DNA of 64,000 bases from Triglochin maritima (lineage: Eukaryota > Streptophyta > Magnoliopsida > Alismatales > Juncaginaceae): assembly GCA_963682175.1 (NCBI GenBank), contig OY821784.1:21061621-21125620 (forward strand). The letters run 5' to 3'. Below the pieces are notes generated by a model that did no database searches, was not told the DNA's origin, and saw only the letters and a list, made by a program, of their open reading frames with translations. Below, in pieces: positions 54,013 to 64,000 of the stretch. Both the position numbers and the translations under genes were made by a program. Position 1 is the first letter of the stretch. Every line of letters starts with the position of its first letter.

Positions 54013-55414
54013 TGTTGAACGTTTTAATTAAACCGCAAGTGCACGACCGCGATGAAGCGGTGGCAAGTACGGGTCGTCCTCAGGGAGGTGAGCAGCCTCT
54101 TGCTTGTACGAAATCAAGTGGCAAAAATAGGTGGAGAAAGATGTTTATGCTACTCTACTCTATACTACACTAAGAAGTAGGAAATGCGAAAGGAAGAACC
54201 AAACAATGAAATAATAACTAAGCTAAGAACAAAGGAAGAATGCTGGAATACAGAAATGGGAAAACTCCTAAGGGGTGGAGTGAGTGCACACATGCAAAGA
54301 GGTGGGTGTAGAATACATTCTTTAAGCACATGAAGGTGGTGTTTATCAAGCATAGGAAGTGTCTAAATGTTATGGCAAAACCTATCAATCTATTCACCAA
54401 CTTAGTTGATTAACATTTACATATGCAAGTTGTTTATTTCAGAACCTAAACAAGCATGAGAGGTGTCTAATCATTTTGGCAAAACTCATCAAGTTATAAA
54501 TTCTATCCTAAACAAGCAAGCATACATTCATGTTTTATCAACACATCAAAAATAAAGCATTCATCTCATTCTCTAATGCATGTATATACATCTACTCCAC
54601 CCCCCAAAGGGGATGAAACTACTCACTAAACATTACACTAATTATTAAACTAAGCAAAGAAAGCATATTAAAACTAAGCTAGAAATAAAAGACGATTAAA
54701 CTAAAACATGCACAAACAATAAAAGAAGCATAAACAAACAATGAAAGAAACACAAAACTTTATTGATAAAATGACTCACATTAAAAGTAGCATCCTCCTA
54801 CTTTAGTGTGTGCTTCAAGGCCTCACTTCTAGTAGGAAGAATAGCCACTTAAAATATGGAGTGATTACAATGGAAGGTGAAGAGTTCTATTTATAGCCAT
54901 GGAAAAAGGCAAACCGGGACAATCCCCCGATGTGGGACTAAACTAACACCAAAAATAGCCTAAACGAACATTAATACAAGTCCAGGAGATATTTGAGCGC
55001 ATTTGGGCCAAAAGTGACCGCCAATTAGCGGTCTAATTAGCGGTCTACAGTGTCCGGATCGCTCTGGAATTTCTTGTGGGCTTTTCTGGAAGGCTTTGTT
55101 GGTATTTGATGCATCTATTTTGCATGTTGGAGCTCCGACCCGAATAGAATTGCCAAAATACTCCCCATGATGGTGAGGAGTATTCTGTTTTGCTCTTAGG
55201 TCCTTCGGTCTTGCATTCAGGTCCTTCTTCCTTGCATCTTGGTCCACAGATCTCACAATTCAGTCCTTTTTCCCAGCTTTTGGGTCCTTTTATGCTTCAT
55301 CTCTTCAAACCTATTTATTCCTAAAAACTAAACATAAAACTCGTAACATAGCATTATTTAGGTGAAAGATAATGGATATAAGATACAAATATGAGCATGA
55401 AATGATGTCAATCA
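54013..55414 (-). repeat. 5' LTR of the non-autonomous element
   Basis: 1402 bp. TATAAATA is at 54895-54888 and GTCCCACATCG at 54938-54928 on the minus strand, 32 bp apart. The palindrome pair has lost 9 bp (55015-55046), leaving the two copies fused. It ends GTCAATCA at 55414. Confidence 0.92.
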
Positions 55415-55427
55415 GTCCACATCTGCA

Positions 55428-58400
55428 GTGGTGTTTGCGGACAGAGACGATATAGCCTGGGAGGAGTTCGTTGGAGAGTTCAACGAGCAGTATTTTCCGC
55501 AGCATGTCCAGGATGAGAAGAGGGAGGAGTTTCTGAGTCTTCAGCAGGGAGACATGACCTTGGCAGGCTACATCGGGAAGTTCAACGCCCTAGAGCGTTA
55601 CTGTCCCGAGATGTATATCACCCAGGAGCAGAGAGCAGGGAAGTTCGTCCGAGGGCTCCGGAAGCAGTTGAGGACGAAGGTGCTGACACATATGCCACGC
55701 ACATTAGCTGATGCGGTGAAGAGTGCTACTGTTCTTGATCGTGACTACAGAGAGAACTACCAGGATGAGAGGAGGCCATCGGGTAGGTTCTCTGGGCGGC
55801 CGGGAGGTGAGACTGGAGGGAATCCGGGCAAGAGGCCCCGATTCGATGGAGCAGGAGTTGCAGTACCACGACCTGAGCCTTGTGGTAGTTGTGGGAGATT
55901 TCACTCTGGGCCGTGTTTCACCCCCGGAGCTTGTCATGGCTGTGGTCAGCTGGGCCACTTTATTAGGAGCTGTCCGAGCCGAGGAGCTGGACCGAGCAGA
56001 CCACCGGGTTTACCAGCACCCGGCAGAGATGGAGGCGGAGGTAGACCACCTTTTAGACCACAGCAGGGACAGCGCACCGGCAGTGTTTTCACCATCCAGG
56101 CTGAGGAGGCTCGTGATGGAGGCGCTGTTGTGGAAGGTACACTTCTTGTCGCTGGTTCAGTAGCTAGGGTGCTCTTTGATTGTGGCGCGACACACTCGTT
56201 CATCTCAGAGCGATTTGTGGGAGTGTTGGGTTGTACCCTTGCGATGTTGACTGCCACGTTGGAGGTCAGCACACCCCTGGGTCTGGTGGGCACTGTGGGG
56301 AGATTTGTCGCCGGCGCCACGGTTGTTTCGGGAGATCAGGAGTTTCCGGCAGACCTGGTCTTACTACCGATGGAGGACTTTGATGTCATACTTGGGATGG
56401 ATTGGCTGTCCCAATATGATGTTCGAGTCTTGTGCCGTGAGAAGAAGATTTTGATTCCGAGGAAGGGTTTGCCTGATATTCTGATCAGAGGGATCAGAAA
56501 CAGAGGGGGTCGCATTATTGTATCTGCCGTGAGAGCTCAGAGGCTGTTGCAGCAGGGTTGTACAACATTTTTAGCGACACTTGTGGTTGCAGAGGCAGAG
56601 TCTCAGAGGATAGAGGACATTGAGGTGGTGCAGGAGTTCGATGTTGTTTTTCCAGCGGAGATTCCAGGTTTACCACCACACCGGGAGTTGGAGTTCGGCA
56701 TTGAGTTGGTAGCTGGTACTACACCACAGTCGAAGGCTCCATACCGGATGGCACCTGCTGAGTTGACGGAGTTGAACAAGCAGTTGCAGGAGTTGATGGA
56801 CTCTGGATTTATCAGGCCGAGTGTCTCGCCTTGGGGTGCACCAGTTTTGTTTGTGAAGAAGAAGGACGGATCCTTGAGGATGTGCATAGACTACAGGATG
56901 CTGAACCAGGTGACGGTGAAGAATAGGTATCCCTTACCTAGGATCGAGGACCTCTTTGACCAGCTGCAGTCAGCGAAGGTTTTCTCGAAGATTGACCTGC
57001 GTTCAGGATATCACCAGTTGAGGATCCGAGATGAGGACATCCAGAAGACAACCTTTAGGACGAGATATGGACACTATGAATTCTTGGTGATGCCATTTGG
57101 ATTGACGAACGCTCCGGCAGCGTTCATGGATCTGATGCACCGGACATTCACGCAGTATATTGATATATTTGTGATTGTCTTCGTGGATGACATTTTGATC
57201 TATTCACCAGATGTGGAGCAGCACAGAGAGCATCTGAGGATTGTACTCAGCATCTTGAGGGCTCAGCAGTTATATGCTAAGTTCTCAAAGTGCGAGTTTT
57301 GGTTGGACAGAGTGGCGTTCCTTGGGCACATTGTATCGGCAGAGGGGATATCAGTGGATCCAGCGAAGGTAGAGGCAGTGACACAGTGGAGGACCCCTAC
57401 GAGCGTGACGGAGATTATGAGCTTTGTTGGACTGGCGGGCTATTACCGTCGCTTCATCAAAGACTTCTCGAGATTGGCCGCACAACTGACGGCTCTGACG
57501 CAGAAGGGAGTCACCTTTGTATGGTCGCAGAAGTGCGAGGACAGCTTTCAGGAGCTGAAGAGACTGTTGACCACAGCACCAGTTTTGTCATTGCCGAGTG
57601 GCACGGGTGGATTCGTGATTTATAGCGACGCTTCAGGTGTTGGCTTAGGATGTGTACTTATGCAGCACGGGAGGGTGATCGCGTACGCATCCAGACAGCT
57701 GAAGGTCCATGAGAGGAATTACCCGACACATGATTTGGAGTTAGCAGCAGTGGTTCACGCACTGAAGACCTGGAGACACTATCTTTATGGCGAGCAGTTT
57801 GAGGTGTTTACAGATCATCAGAGTCTGAAGTACCTGTTCTCGCAGAAGGAGCTGAACATGAGGCAGCGCAGATGGCTTGAGTTCATTAAGGACTACGATT
57901 TCACTATCTCTTACCATCCGGGGAAGGCGAACACAGTTGCAGACGCTTTGAGCCGGAAGGTGGAGGTATCAGTAGCAGGCCTATGCATTCAGGAGTGGCG
58001 ACTGCTGGAGTCTTTAGCAGAGTGGAGACCATTTGCAGATAGCTCTGAGGGTGCAGTGATTGCAGGATTGAGAGTAGAGCCTCAGACAGTATCTGCAGTG
58101 ATTCATGCTCAGACTACAGATGAGGAGTTGAGCAGTTTGTTACAGTTAGCTGCCAGAGATGGGTCAGACTTCAGAGTTGGAGTGGATGGAGGTCTGAGAT
58201 TCAGAGATCGTATCTGGGTGCCGAAGACAGAGGACCTGAGACATGACATCATGGAGGAGGCACACATATCGAGATATTCCATTCATCCAGGGAGCACCAA
58301 GATGTACAAAGATCTGCAGCGGAACTTCTGGTGGCGAGGTATGAAGAAGGACGTTGCAGACTTCGTGTCGAGGTGTTTGGTCTGTCAGCAGGTGAAGATC

Positions 58401-59510
58401 GAGCACCAGAGACCAGCAGGGCAGATGCAGAGGATTGAGTTGCCCGAGTGGAAGTGGGAGCACGTGACGATGGATTTTGTTACGGGGCTACCGAAGACAC
58501 GGAGAATCCACGATGCGATTTGGGTTATAGTCGATCGACTGACCAAGTCGGCGCATTTCTTAGCTATTAAGACCACTCTTGCTCTGGAGGGTCTAGCTAA
58601 GTTATATATTGATGAGATTGTCAGACTTCATGGTGTACCAGTCAGTATCATTTCAGACAGAGATCCCAGATTCACTTCGAGATTTTGGGAGAGTCTACAC
58701 AGAGCACTGGGGACACGTCTGAAGTTTAGCACAGTTTTTCACCCACAAACAGATGGCCAGTCAGAGCGGACGATACAGACATTGGAGGACATGCTGAGAG
58801 CGTGTACACTTGACTGGGCCGGGCATTGGGACGATCATTTGCCGTTGATCGAGTTCGCCTACAACAACAGCTACCATTGGAGTATTGGGATGGCACCATA
58901 TGAGGCATTATACGGGAGACCGTGTAGATCGCCGGTATGCTGGAGTGATGTGGGCGAGAGACAGCTAGTTGGACCTGACATTATCCAGTTGTATTCAGAG
59001 AAGGTTGACGTGATTCGGAGACGACTAGCTACGGCGCAGAGCAGACAGAAGAGTTATGCTGATACGCGGAGGCGTGAGCTGACTTTTGATGTAGGAGATC
59101 ATGTCTTCCTGAAGATCTCGCCTTCCAGAGGGGTGATGAGATTCGGGAAGAAGGGGAAGCTGAGTCCGAGGTATGTTGGACCTTTTGAGATATTGGATCG
59201 GGTCGGTGAGGTGGCATACAAGATTGCTCTACCACCACTGTTCGCAGGACTTCACAACGTCTTCCATGTTTCTATGCTGAGGAAGTACGTGGCCGATCCA
59301 GCTCATGTGATAGAGATATCAGTACCGGAGATCCAGCAGGATTTGTCATTAGATGAGAGACCAGTTGAGATTGTGGATCAGATGGTACATCAGCTCAGGA
59401 GGAGAGCGATTCCGATGGTGAAAGTCAGGTGGCAGCATCACAGTGTCAGAGAGGCTACCTGGGAGATCGAGGAGAATGTCAGGAAGCAGTATCCAGAGTT
59501 ATTCCGGTAA
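55428..59510 (+). CDS. pol: Chromovirus gag C-terminus and intact pol (PR-RT-RH-IN-chromodomain)
   Basis: The uninterrupted 1360-codon frame continues gag across the nested insertion (first codon shown is GTG, not a real start). Residues 1-115 are the gag domain, and 169-182 the zinc knuckle [14 protein letters not shown]. The protease has DCGATHSF (Asp251) and ILGMDWL (321-327). RT spans about 440-680 with [10 protein letters not shown] (Asp587/588). RNase H has Asp734, Glu771, Asp796 and Asp839. Integrase has the HHCC site (His946, His953, Cys983, Cys986) and Asp1016, Asp1077, Glu1113, an exact DD35E. The GPY/F module is at 1248-1255. A chromodomain-like end (about 1309-1360, [16 protein letters not shown]) would tether integrase to chromatin. 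Every catalytic residue I looked for is present. Confidence 0.93.
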   Translation: MVFADRDDIAWEEFVGEFNEQYFPQHVQDEKREEFLSLQQGDMTLAGYIGKFNALERYCPEMYITQEQRAGKFVRGLRKQLRTKVLTHMPRTLADAVKSATVLDRDYRENYQDERRPSGRFSGRPGGETGGNPGKRPRFDGAGVAVPRPEPCGSCGRFHSGPCFTPGACHGCGQLGHFIRSCPSRGAGPSRPPGLPAPGRDGGGGRPPFRPQQGQRTGSVFTIQAEEARDGGAVVEGTLLVAGSVARVLFDCGATHSFISERFVGVLGCTLAMLTATLEVSTPLGLVGTVGRFVAGATVVSGDQEFPADLVLLPMEDFDVILGMDWLSQYDVRVLCREKKILIPRKGLPDILIRGIRNRGGRIIVSAVRAQRLLQQGCTTFLATLVVAEAESQRIEDIEVVQEFDVVFPAEIPGLPPHRELEFGIELVAGTTPQSKAPYRMAPAELTELNKQLQELMDSGFIRPSVSPWGAPVLFVKKKDGSLRMCIDYRMLNQVTVKNRYPLPRIEDLFDQLQSAKVFSKIDLRSGYHQLRIRDEDIQKTTFRTRYGHYEFLVMPFGLTNAPAAFMDLMHRTFTQYIDIFVIVFVDDILIYSPDVEQHREHLRIVLSILRAQQLYAKFSKCEFWLDRVAFLGHIVSAEGISVDPAKVEAVTQWRTPTSVTEIMSFVGLAGYYRRFIKDFSRLAAQLTALTQKGVTFVWSQKCEDSFQELKRLLTTAPVLSLPSGTGGFVIYSDASGVGLGCVLMQHGRVIAYASRQLKVHERNYPTHDLELAAVVHALKTWRHYLYGEQFEVFTDHQSLKYLFSQKELNMRQRRWLEFIKDYDFTISYHPGKANTVADALSRKVEVSVAGLCIQEWRLLESLAEWRPFADSSEGAVIAGLRVEPQTVSAVIHAQTTDEELSSLLQLAARDGSDFRVGVDGGLRFRDRIWVPKTEDLRHDIMEEAHISRYSIHPGSTKMYKDLQRNFWWRGMKKDVADFVSRCLVCQQVKIEHQRPAGQMQRIELPEWKWEHVTMDFVTGLPKTRRIHDAIWVIVDRLTKSAHFLAIKTTLALEGLAKLYIDEIVRLHGVPVSIISDRDPRFTSRFWESLHRALGTRLKFSTVFHPQTDGQSERTIQTLEDMLRACTLDWAGHWDDHLPLIEFAYNNSYHWSIGMAPYEALYGRPCRSPVCWSDVGERQLVGPDIIQLYSEKVDVIRRRLATAQSRQKSYADTRRRELTFDVGDHVFLKISPSRGVMRFGKKGKLSPRYVGPFEILDRVGEVAYKIALPPLFAGLHNVFHVSMLRKYVADPAHVIEISVPEIQQDLSLDERPVEIVDQMVHQLRRRAIPMVKVRWQHHSVREATWEIEENVRKQYPELFR

Positions 59511-59546
59511 GTCACTTGTTTCGAATTTCGCGGACGAAATTCTATT

Positions 59547-59558
59547 AAGGAGGGTAGA
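59547..59558 (+). other. Polypurine tract of the chromovirus
   Basis: AAGGAGGGTAGA, two bases before the 3' LTR start, would prime plus-strand synthesis. Confidence 0.8.
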
Positions 59559-59559
59559 T

Positions 59560-61570
59560 TGTAATAACCTAATCTAAACACCTTAATTAACTAAACCTAA
59601 ACCTAATTAACATTAATCTAATCATGGAACAATGAAGCAGGAGGTGTTGGAGTTTGAAAGGAGAGAGAGGTTGGTGGGGTTTGGTTGGATGGATTGGAGG
59701 TGGTTAATTTAAAAAAGATATATATAGTGAAGATAAGATTGAGATAAGTTTGTTTGGTAAAAACGTTCTTCTTCAATTCGTGATTTAACAGAGAGTGAGA
59801 GAAGAGTTGGAGAGAAGAAGAAGGTGAAGAAGAAGAAGAGGAGAAGAAGGAGAAGAAGGGAGAAGAAGTGGAGTGAAGTGGTGCAAGCTTGGGAGGCTTC
59901 TCCACTCGACCTAAAGGTATGCCAAGTCTTCATATTAACTCCCCAAGAGGTGTGGGAGTGTAGAGGACGGCGTTAGTGTCGTTTCTCCGGTGAAAACCCT
60001 ACTGGACGGAGGTTGAAGACGACTGGTTCGGTCGACCGTTGAGTGTTTCGGTCGACCGAACAACGTCTAAATGATGCCTGTACAGTGGGAAGATGCATTG
60101 TTCGGTCGACCGGTATATGGGTCGGTCGACCGATATTTACAAATATTAACTTGCTGCCCGAAAACGGTCGAACGATGTCTGTGTGACGGCCGACCGTTTA
60201 TGCCAAATTTCGCAGGAAAATAAAGGGTTACATTAGCCGGTCGACCGGTGTTGTTTCGGTCGACCGAACCCAGTAGATAGGTTAGACAGGCCTTCGGCCG
60301 ACCGAGTGTGTGTCTCGGTCGACCGAACTGTGCAAGGTCGGTTCGAGCGTTGACCATCTAAACGGTCGACCGCTCTGAATCCGGTCGACCGACCGCGTGC
60401 AGTTTTCCTGCAGTGATGTGCCTGTAGATCGGTCGACCGGGAGGTAGGTTTCGGTCGACCGAATGCTGTAGGCAGGATTCAGGCAGTTTTCCTTATCGGT
60501 GGAACGGACCCTGGTTTGACCGATTGGATATATATTTATATAAAATGTATAGCGTAGACCTTCCAAACGGTCGACCGCTAGATGACTCTTGTTAGACCGA
60601 GTGGTCAGTATTTCGGTTGGCGTGGTTCGACCGGTAGACTTGTTTGTACAGTACCGTGTACTGTGTGGGGGACCGGTCGACCGGTGTGCTTTTAGCGGTT
60701 GACCGATCTGCCGCAGGTTGGTGGATTTATCCACACGCGATCCGTTGAGTATAGATCGACTACCGGCTCCGAGGCGACGGTTGATTACCGGCTTTGATAG
60801 CTACGGATTTCACCTTCGACGAAGGCGTATTATTGTATTACTGTTTCCTCTCTTACCGAGCGGGGTGTGAGGGATGTGTGCCGTAAACCTTGGGCAGTTT
60901 GCGAGGGTTTAGCGGTAGGCCGAGGATGTTCCGGCAGGGTGCGCGTTTGGCAGCTCTTGGGGGAGCAGCGGTTGTCGTCTGACCCGAGTTGTGTATTCGG
61001 CGGGCTGACTCGCTCCTGGAGTGCGGCGTGTATCGGGGGTTCCTTCCTGCACTTTTTGGGAGCAGTGGTGTCGACTGACCCTTGTGAGACAGCGATGGAC
61101 TGACTTGACCCTAGTGGCAGGAGTGGTTCAGTGCCGCGGAGGCGGTGAGGGCATTATTGTGGGCCCGAGGTGGATGATCATGTGCATTGTATTGCATTGT
61201 CTTTAATTCCTTTTTATATTTTTAGGAGGCTTGGTATACGGGGTTCCTGCAGGGAACTCAGGCATGTTTGTTTGTTTTCATTTCAGGTAGCGAGTAGCAT
61301 TAGAGTCAGGTGGTGACCGAGGAGAGTGCCCCCGGGATCAGATCTTGTTCTCTTTCATATCATCTTTTGGTTGAGGTAGTGATTACATGTATATTCAGTT
61401 TTGTTGTAATCACAGTTGACTCATTTGTATACTTTGACTTCCACGTGGGTATGTATCTTATATATTATATATATATATATGTTGGTTTGTTTTCCTGTGA
61501 CGTGCCCTGTGTTGACCGTTGACGGTCTTTATTATTGTTTAAATTTTCCACCGTTTTTGGGTACGTTACA
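59560..61570 (+). repeat. 3' LTR of the chromovirus
   Basis: 2011 bp, near-identical to 47002-48984. It has extra bases at about 60845-60855 (TTTCCTCTC) and 61003-61025 (GCTGACTCGCTCCTGGAG). Several dyad sites that are decayed in the 5' LTR are perfect here (for example 60432, CGGTCGACCG against CGGTTGACCG at 47874). Confidence 0.93.
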
Positions 61571-61575
61571 GACTT

Positions 61576-62030
61576 CTTGGGCACAATCTCGACAGCAGTT
61601 ACCCAAGCACTGTACGAAATGGGAAAAATGATGCGATGATCTAAACACTTGATGATATCTTTCTTAACTACTTCTGTCATGGCTGGATTTAGACGCTTTT
61701 GGGGGTCGCAACGTGGTCGTGCCTCATCCTCCATAAAGATGTGGTGTTGCAAGACGTTGGGACTTATTTAGTATCCTTCAAGGACCACCCAATGGCTGAT
61801 GTGTTCTCTTTTAGGACTGGAATCAGACAATCTTCCTGATCCTCTGTCAATGTCGATGAAATAATTACTGGAAATGACCTATCGGGACCAAGAAAAACGT
61901 GTTTCAGTTCCTTAAGGTGTTCTTTAAGCTCAATTGTGGGTGGCTCTTCGAGGTGAGGCGTGATATCTAGCTTGATATGTAATATAGGAGGAGCTCGCAT
62001 GTACTGAACAACATGCACATCATCACTCAA
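61576..62030 (-). pseudogene. pol: Athila RT N-terminus and PR-RT linker
   Basis: 61576-61752 has HHIFMEDEARPRCDPQKRLN and VVKKDIIKCLDHRIIFPISY, the start of the RT cut by the chromovirus; the rest is at 46986 and below. 61764-62030 is the linker with DVHVVQYMRAPPILHIKLDI, KELKHVFLGPDRSFPVIISS and VLKENTSAIGWSLKDTK. A stop or shift separates them near 61760. Confidence 0.82.
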
Positions 62031-62725
62031 CTCCTCGCGTCGTCTTCATGATCAGAGTCATCCATGATGTAAGCATTTAAGTTCTCAAGAATCAGGAGGT
62101 ACTCTTCTTCTATTTCTTCTTCAATGTGCCGGATAAGATTGATTTCCATGGGATCCTCGAAAGATGCCATGTCGCGGTCAAGTCCCGAACGACAATTTCA
62201 TGAGTTCAGTTCGACAATGTATATTAAGGTATTTGACTCGCAAGAAATGGTCTACCAAAAATCAAGGGAATCTGAGAATGGATAGTCTTGACTGGTTCTG
62301 TTTCAAGGACAACAGTCAACAGGAAATATGAAATCTCCATCCTTGATTAGAACATCTTCGATGACCCCCATCAGGACTTTGATCGGACGATCAACCAACT
62401 GTAATGTTGTTTTCGTAGGCTTGAGCTCACCTAGGCTTAATCGTTGATACATAGAAGCTGGTAAGAGGTTAACCGCCGACCCTAGATCTAGCAAGACATT
62501 ATTAATGCGAGAGTCCACAATGACACATGAAATTGTTAGACTACTTGGGTCCTTTAATTTTACGTACGTTGGGTTTTAAATGATCAAGCTCACATTAGCC
62601 GCCAAAAAGACTTTTCTAGGGACGTTGGTTTTCCTTTTAGTTGTACAGAGATCTTTCAGGAATTTTGCATAGGGAGGTATTTGTTGAATCACGTCTAAGA
62701 TGGGAATGTTGACATTCACTTTCTT
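62031..62725 (-). pseudogene. pol: Athila protease region, broken
   Basis: 62303-62518 is open: MDSRINNVLLDLGSAVNLLP with the active-site Asp, then LKPTKTTLQLVDRPIKVL and GVIEDVLIKDGDFIFPVD. The C-terminal part with the ILGRPFLA-type motif (62031-62302) is degraded and has deletions against 10418-10760. 62519-62725 is the upstream flank in other frames. Confidence 0.78.
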
Positions 62726-64000
62726 GAATATCTCCAGCATTTTGTCAACACTTTCACTTTGTTTCTTAGTTAACCAACTAAAATATGGAGCTTTTGGCAG
62801 GTAGATTTTCTACGGTACCTGAGAATGAGGCGTTAGTGTATGACTCTCACCCTCGGCCTCTTTCTCACCATCATTCCCACAAAGGGGTTGCACAGATGGA
62901 TTTAGTGGCAAAGAAACATGGTTGTTGACCTGCTTCCCATTTCTCAGCATCACAATGGCATTGACATGGTCCACATGTTCTTCCATGCAGTTTACTTGCC
63001 CCCCCTGCAGTCTTGAACTTGCCTTTTGCATGTTCGAGTGATGTTGAGAACGGGGGTTAGCCACAGGTTGGCTAGGCAAAGTCCCTCTCTCCCTCTCATG
63101 CACAGACTAAGCGAGTTCGCCCATCTGAAGCTCGAGAGATTTGATGGTCTGCTGATTCGGAGTGAGGGCTTGACTTGTGGATGACATATAGTTTTACTGA
63201 GTTCCCAAGTCCATGAGTCATGTTGTCAAGCGAATTAAAATGGGTTTCCATGTTGTTAGAATTTGGGAAACCCGGTGGGATGGTGATCTGGGCTTGGGGT
63301 GGCTGAAAAGATTGTGAATGCATGGGAGGTTAGTGTCTTCTGTTAGGTGGTCTAGAGAAGTTTGAAGGACCACCCTGGACATTGTTTTGGTTCCATGAAA
63401 AGTTAGGGTGGTTCCTCCATCCGGGATCATATGATGATGACTATGGGTCATTCCTAGATGTATCACAGATGGCATTGATATGTTCCATCTCAGAAGGAAT
63501 GGATGCACACTCGCCTACATAGTACGAATATCTCCAACATTTTGTCAACACTTTCACTTTGTTTCTTAGTTAACCAACTAAAATATGGAGCTTTTGGCAG
63601 GTAGATTTTCTACGGTACCTGAGAATGAGGCGTTAGTGTATGACTCTCACCCTCGGCCTCTTTCTCACCATCATTCCCACAAAGGGGTTGCACAGATGGA
63701 TTTAGTGGCAAAGAAACATGGTTGTTGACCTGCTTCCCATTTCTCAGCGTCACAATGGCATTGACATGGTCCACATGTTCTTCCATGCAGTTTACTTGCC
63801 CCCCTGCAGTCTTGAACTTGCCTTTTGCATGTTCGAGTGATGTTGAGAACGGGGGTTAGCCACAGGTTGGCTAGGCAAAGTCCCTCTCTCCCTCTCATGC
63901 ACAGACTAAGCGAGTTGGCCCATCTGAAGCTCGAGAGATTTGATGGTCTGCTGATTCGGAGTGAGGGCTTGACTTGTGGATGACATACAATTTTACTGAG
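62726..64000 (-). pseudogene. gag: Athila gag C-terminal part, tandemly duplicated
   Basis: 62810-63103 gives NCMEEHVDHVNAIVMLRNGK and QVNNHVSLP, and 63096-63508 the His/Pro/Ser-rich gag tail (THSHHHMIPDGGTTLTFHGT and similar in shifted frames), matching 11436-11950. From 63526 the sequence of 62726 onward starts again, so 63671-63898 repeats the 62870-63103 region. The zinc knuckle and capsid lie beyond the window. Confidence 0.78.
62726..64000. repeat. 800-bp tandem duplication, second copy cut by the window end
   Basis: 62726-63525 and 63526-64000 are collinear at an offset of 800 (799 after one base is lost near 63800). By eye only a handful of bases differ over 475 bp (for example GCAT/ACAT near 62738/63538, GCAT/GCGT near 62950/63750). 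The junction falls at about 63525 (ACATAGTACG then AATATCTCC). Confidence 0.88.

Larger units (their letters stand above)
49459..55414 (-). mobile_element. Complete non-autonomous Athila derivative (TR-GAG-like)
   Basis: Minus strand: 5' LTR 54013-55414, tRNA-Asp primer site 53990-54006, leader, gag-like ORF (51866-52858), relic ORF (51346-51942), short 3' region, 3' LTR 49459-50869. The target duplication GTCCA is at 49454-49458 and 55415-55419. The LTRs differ by roughly fifteen substitutions and one 9-bp deletion by eye. There is no protease, RT active site, RNase H or integrase in the 3.1-kb interior, so it must have moved with enzymes from a related element. LTR elements with gag but no pol have been described in plants as TR-GAG. 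Confidence 0.88.
47002..61570 (+). mobile_element. Chromovirus (Ty3, Tekay/Del-like) with nested element in gag
   Basis: Complete element on the plus strand: LTRs 47002-48984 and 59560-61570, primer site 48988-48999, gag from 49107, a nested Athila derivative 49459-55414, pol 55428-59510 and polypurine tract 59547-59558. The target duplication GACTT is at 46997-47001 and 61571-61575. LTR ends are TGTAA...TTACA. Without the nest it is about 8.6 kb. The assignment rests on the initiator-Met primer site, the single gag-pol frame and the chromodomain-like C-terminus. Confidence 0.93.
41191..64000 (-). mobile_element. Athila element hosting the nested chromovirus; open at right
   Basis: The minus-strand element has a truncated 3' LTR (41191-41588), a 3' region with an extra ORF, integrase, RNase H and RT (44460-46986), then the chromovirus insertion (47002-61570, TSD GACTT), and continues with RT start, linker, protease and gag (61576-64000). 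The join is verified against 10029-10040, where the uninterrupted relative reads through the target site (CTGACTTCTTGGGCAC). The 5' LTR is beyond the window. Confidence 0.9.

Overview
The window is plant nuclear DNA made almost entirely of nested retrotransposons. I found no host gene, tRNA, rRNA or CRISPR array. The plant assignment rests on Athila-type Ty3 elements primed by tRNA-Asp, a Tekay/Del-like chromovirus primed by initiator tRNA-Met, SIRE/Maximus-like Copia LTRs, and L1 LINEs with a DUF4283-type ORF1. The layout suggests heterochromatin of a large angiosperm genome; I cannot name the species.

Layout. 1-1218 is the end of an Athila LTR (+). 1219-2901 is a decayed Copia gag/pol remnant, whose 3' LTR starts at 2902 and ends at 18514 but is split three ways. 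An almost complete Athila element (3015-15501, minus strand, TSD GTTAA/GCTAA) sits in it, and a solo Athila LTR (16520-18137, TSD GTGAT) sits further along. The Athila element's own 3' LTR carries a solo LTR of the same Copia family (3152-4676, TSD GTTTA). 18515-19117 is unassigned. 19118-22645 is the 3' part of a non-autonomous Athila derivative, followed by a purine-rich tract and an L1 ORF1 relic (to 24465). 24466-28630 is the 5' part of an Athila element (+). 28640-28933 is a second L1 relic. 28934-37812 is an Athila element (+) whose pol stops in the RT/RNase H region and whose 5' LTR is split by a solo LTR (29465-30853, TSD CTATA). 37813-41190 is an L1 LINE with ORF1 tail, endonuclease and RT. 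41191-64000 is another Athila element (-), open at the right edge. Its RT is split by a chromovirus (47002-61570, TSD GACTT), whose gag is split in turn by a non-autonomous Athila derivative (49459-55414, TSD GTCCA).

Coding state. Only the chromovirus pol (55428-59510) is a long intact frame. The Athila gag-pol copies carry stops and frameshifts, and the LINE is also broken.

The most interesting signals are regulatory or non-autonomous. (1) Palindromic CGGTCGACCG sites, mostly in pairs about two helical turns apart, fill the LTRs of both the Copia family and the unrelated chromovirus. (2) The Athila LTRs carry a plant snRNA-type upstream element (GTCCCACATCG) almost always exactly 32 bp from a TATAAATA box. 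(3) A 20-bp palindrome with two overlapping E2F/CCAAT-like sites recurs in the Athila LTRs and internal leaders. (4) A gag-only Athila derivative keeps, in two copies, a protein made from relics of the PR-RT linker and RT fingers. (5) Leader and 3' non-coding blocks are shared between autonomous and non-autonomous elements, as expected of packaging or replication signals.
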